A stretch of 33,861 bases of DNA from JAGVSR01 sp031413815 (GTDB lineage: Bacteria > Pseudomonadota > Alphaproteobacteria > Rhizobiales > Hyphomicrobiaceae): contig JANOFU010000044.1 of the NCBI GenBank assembly GCA_031413815.1, positions 1 through 33,861 on the forward strand, read 5' to 3'. Both the position numbers and the translations under genes were made by a program. Below are positions 32,286 to 33,861 of the stretch, in pieces. Position 1 is the stretch's first letter, and each line of letters starts with the position of its first letter. The notes beneath the pieces were generated by a model, which saw only the letters and a list, made by a program, of their open reading frames with translations, was not told the DNA's origin and searched no databases.

Positions 32286-32990
32286 ATGCTCACGATCCGC
32301 AAAGCAGACGACCGCGGCCGCGCCAACTTCGGTTGGCTCGACGGCCGCCACACCTTCTCGTTCGGCCGCTATTATGACCCCAATCACATGGGATTTGGAC
32401 CGCTGCGCGTCATCAACGATGACCGCATCGCGCCGGGCAAAGGCTTCCCCATGCACCCGCACGCCGACATGGAAATCGTGACCTACGTGCTCGACGGCGC
32501 TCTGGCGCATAAGGACAGCCTCGGCAACGGCTCGGTGATCAAGCCGGGCGATGTGCAGCGCATGTCGGCGGGAACCGGCATCCGTCACAGTGAGGCCAAT
32601 CCTTCGGCGACAGAGTCAGCGCATCTTCTGCAGATCTGGATCGAGCCGGTCGAGACCGGTTTGCCGCCCGGCTACGAGCAGAAGACGTTCACGGCCGACG
32701 ACAAGCACGGCAGACTTCGCCTCGTTGCGTCGCCGGACGGCCGCGACGGCTCGGTCACCGTACGCCAAGACGTGAACCTCTACGCGAGCCGGCTGAGCGG
32801 AGCTGACAAAGTTTCGCACGATGTCGGCACAGGGCGTGCGGCCTGGCTGCAGGTGGCGACGGGCTCGGTCGCCGTCAACGGCACGGTATTGAACGCCGGC
32901 GACGGCGCTTCGACCACCGATGCTGGAGTGCTGTCAATCGAGGGCGTAGAGGACGCGGAAGTTCTGCTGTTTGATATGGCCAAGTCATAG
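32286..32990 (+). CDS. Pirin family protein (YhhW-like quercetinase)
   Basis: A 234-residue bicupin. Start ATG 32286 with AGGAGA seven bases upstream. Metal ligands of the N-terminal cupin are all present: His57 and His59 (MHPHADME), His101 and Glu103 (IRHSEAN), in the same positions as in E. coli YhhW, an iron enzyme able to cleave quercetin. Further family marks are 'GWLDGRHTFSFGRYYDPNHMGFGPLRVINDD' and 'VIKPGDVQRMSAGTG'. The in vivo substrate is unknown. The C-terminal cupin lacks obvious metal ligands, as is usual. Isolated gene, divergent from nspC. Confidence 0.93.
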   Translation: MLTIRKADDRGRANFGWLDGRHTFSFGRYYDPNHMGFGPLRVINDDRIAPGKGFPMHPHADMEIVTYVLDGALAHKDSLGNGSVIKPGDVQRMSAGTGIRHSEANPSATESAHLLQIWIEPVETGLPPGYEQKTFTADDKHGRLRLVASPDGRDGSVTVRQDVNLYASRLSGADKVSHDVGTGRAAWLQVATGSVAVNGTVLNAGDGASTTDAGVLSIEGVEDAEVLLFDMAKS

Positions 32991-33010
32991 GTCAAAACCG
33001 GCGTCCCGTT

Positions 33011-33451
33011 CTATTCTGCGATCGTGACGGTGAAGCTGCGCTTTGCAGTTTCACCGGTTGCGAGGTTGGCAGAGATCGCGAACGTATCGGTGCCAGTCTG
33101 ACCGGCCCGCGCGGTGTAGTAAATCCCCATGCCTTTGGTTTTGGTACCGATGCAGGTGCCCAGCGCGGTTGTCGTAATTGTTGTGTCCTGGCCCGGCGTG
33201 AACGACACGTCGCCCTTGGCGGGCTGAGCGGTGATGGTGATTTCAGGCGGCGCGAGTTGTTCGCAGGCTTTGCCAACGGCGGCCATGATGAAGACGCGGG
33301 CGGGGCGCCCGGCAACAACGGGCGACGTTCGCGTTCCCGTGGCTTCGGATGGGGCCAAGGGCGGCTCCACGCCAACACCGGTCGCGGGGCCTTCGGCGGC
33401 ACACGCGGAGAGGAGCAGTATCGTCACAGCAATTGGCAAACGGCTCGGCAT
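33011..33451 (-). CDS. Putative lipoprotein with an Ig-like domain
   Basis: A 146-residue protein from ATG 33451. The N-terminus PSRLPIAVTILLLSACAAEG carries a lipobox (L-S-A-C), so it is probably processed by Lsp and anchored in the outer membrane. After a Pro/Thr-rich linker, the C-terminal ~85 residues ('ITITAQPAKGDVSF', 'GIYYTARAGQTGTDTFAIS', 'SFTVTI') look like a beta-sandwich (Ig/cadherin-like). Two Cys (in 'GKACEQ' and 'LGTCIG') may form a disulfide. Longer in-frame starts (33505, 33547) would add a charged segment before the signal sequence and are less likely. Confidence 0.72.
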   Translation of the reverse strand: MPSRLPIAVTILLLSACAAEGPATGVGVEPPLAPSEATGTRTSPVVAGRPARVFIMAAVGKACEQLAPPEITITAQPAKGDVSFTPGQDTTITTTALGTCIGTKTKGMGIYYTARAGQTGTDTFAISANLATGETAKRSFTVTIAE

Positions 33452-33553
33452 GGTCGTCCCGGCTCGGGCGAGGTTACGTGGGCGGCTCAAATTATGGCAT
33501 GCCATAGTGCGCAAACGAAACCCATGATCGTTGAGCACGATCAACACCCAGCC

Positions 33554-33861
33554 TCACCCGCCCTCGGTTGTTCCCCATGCCTTCTCAAAGCGGGCTGCGG
33601 CGAGATCTTCCGGTTTGATCCAGAACTGCACCATACCCATGTCGCAGAACACAAAGCCATCATCGACGCCGTAGTCGCTGTCGATCTGCAACAGCAGAAC
33701 GAGTCCGTGTTCATGGGCCCGGTCTGCCGTTCCCTGCACGCTTGTTCCTGCCCCCACCATCTGGTGGCGATTGAAGCGCGCCTCGCGCCGGGTTGGCTTG
33801 CCCTTGAACTTATATTCGACGACAGCAGCCGGGAGCTTGCGGGCCTCTTTGTCATTGACTT
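33554..33861 (-). CDS. DUF1963 family protein, cut by the window end
   Basis: The C-terminal ~101 residues of a longer protein; the frame stays open to the window edge and the start lies outside. The order 'NRHQMVGAGTSVQG', 'LVLLLQIDSDYG', 'GFVFCDMGMVQFWIKPEDLAAARFEKAW' is the C-terminal pattern of DUF1963 (YwqG-like) proteins. These are cytoplasmic proteins without known function, in Bacillus near toxin-immunity type loci. Only the tail is visible, so nothing can be said of partners. Confidence 0.8.
   Translation of the reverse strand, partial: VNDKEARKLPAAVVEYKFKGKPTRREARFNRHQMVGAGTSVQGTADRAHEHGLVLLLQIDSDYGVDDGFVFCDMGMVQFWIKPEDLAAARFEKAWGTTEGG

Noticed and set aside
33541..33855. A 104-codon minus-strand frame near the window end
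   Set aside because: The translation is Ser/Cys/Arg-rich and meaningless, whereas the other minus-strand frame (33554 to the edge) gives a clear DUF1963 pattern.

Overview
This window looks like chromosomal DNA of an alphaproteobacterium, most likely of the order Hyphomicrobiales (Rhizobiales). The reasons are the high GC content, the DUF4170 / DUF374 / waaA / lpxK lipid A neighbourhood, a pair of DUF465 genes, a ModE-like regulator without a molybdate-binding domain, and dispersed palindromes of the 'gtcatcc...ggatccatgg' type. No tRNA, rRNA, CRISPR array, integrase or intact transposase is visible. Genus is not determinable from the sequence alone.

Layout. (1) 1-1.4 kb: the 3' two thirds of groEL, its terminator, and two copies of a perfect 32-bp palindrome. 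(2) 1.4-5.9 kb: envelope and secreted proteins: a two-helix membrane protein, a DUF7282-type secreted protein, a YcbB-type L,D-transpeptidase, a DUF2939 protein and a four-cysteine secreted peptide. (3) 6.1-8.3 kb: a full-length RecQ helicase. (4) 8.3-14.4 kb: an accessory-looking island holding one 1568-residue protein (DUF4062 - STAND/NACHT-like NTPase - about 16 TPR-like units of exactly 48 residues), flanked by about 0.45 kb and 1.0 kb without convincing genes. The downstream flank is full of hairpins and carries one copy of a dispersed repeat. (5) 14.4-21.6 kb: a ModE-like regulator and a lipid A/Kdo cluster: lpxK, a DUF374-WaaA fusion, msbA, DUF4170 and a 32-residue membrane peptide on the minus strand, interrupted by a plus-strand tyrosine phosphatase. 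(6) 21.7-24.9 kb: an acyl-CoA synthetase, a His-rich LTXXQ periplasmic protein and two DUF465 coiled-coil proteins. (7) 25.0-27.7 kb: a ligase-associated exonuclease and an ATP-dependent DNA ligase, almost certainly one operon. (8) 27.7-29.9 kb: an SDR oxidoreductase divergent from an ArsR-type regulator and a hydrolase that has the full residue set of fluoroacetate dehalogenases, with a dyad between them. (9) 29.9-33.9 kb: repeats, an orphan gene, nspC (polyamine synthesis), a pirin, a lipoprotein and the 3' part of a DUF1963 gene cut by the window end.

How they work together. LpxK phosphorylates the lipid A precursor, WaaA adds Kdo, DUF374 resembles lipid acyltransferases, and MsbA flips the finished core-lipid A, so the minus-strand block is one pathway. 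Exonuclease plus ligase form an end-processing and sealing pair. ArsR regulator, hydrolase and SDR form a small, probably inducible catabolic unit.

The best candidate for an undescribed system is the DUF4062-STAND-TPR gene. Its architecture matches single-gene sensors of conflict and immunity type, but no function is shown here. Second in interest are the DUF374-WaaA fusion, the dehalogenase-like unit, and a ~190-bp dispersed repeat present twice in opposite orientation (14.05-14.24 and 30.67-30.86 kb).
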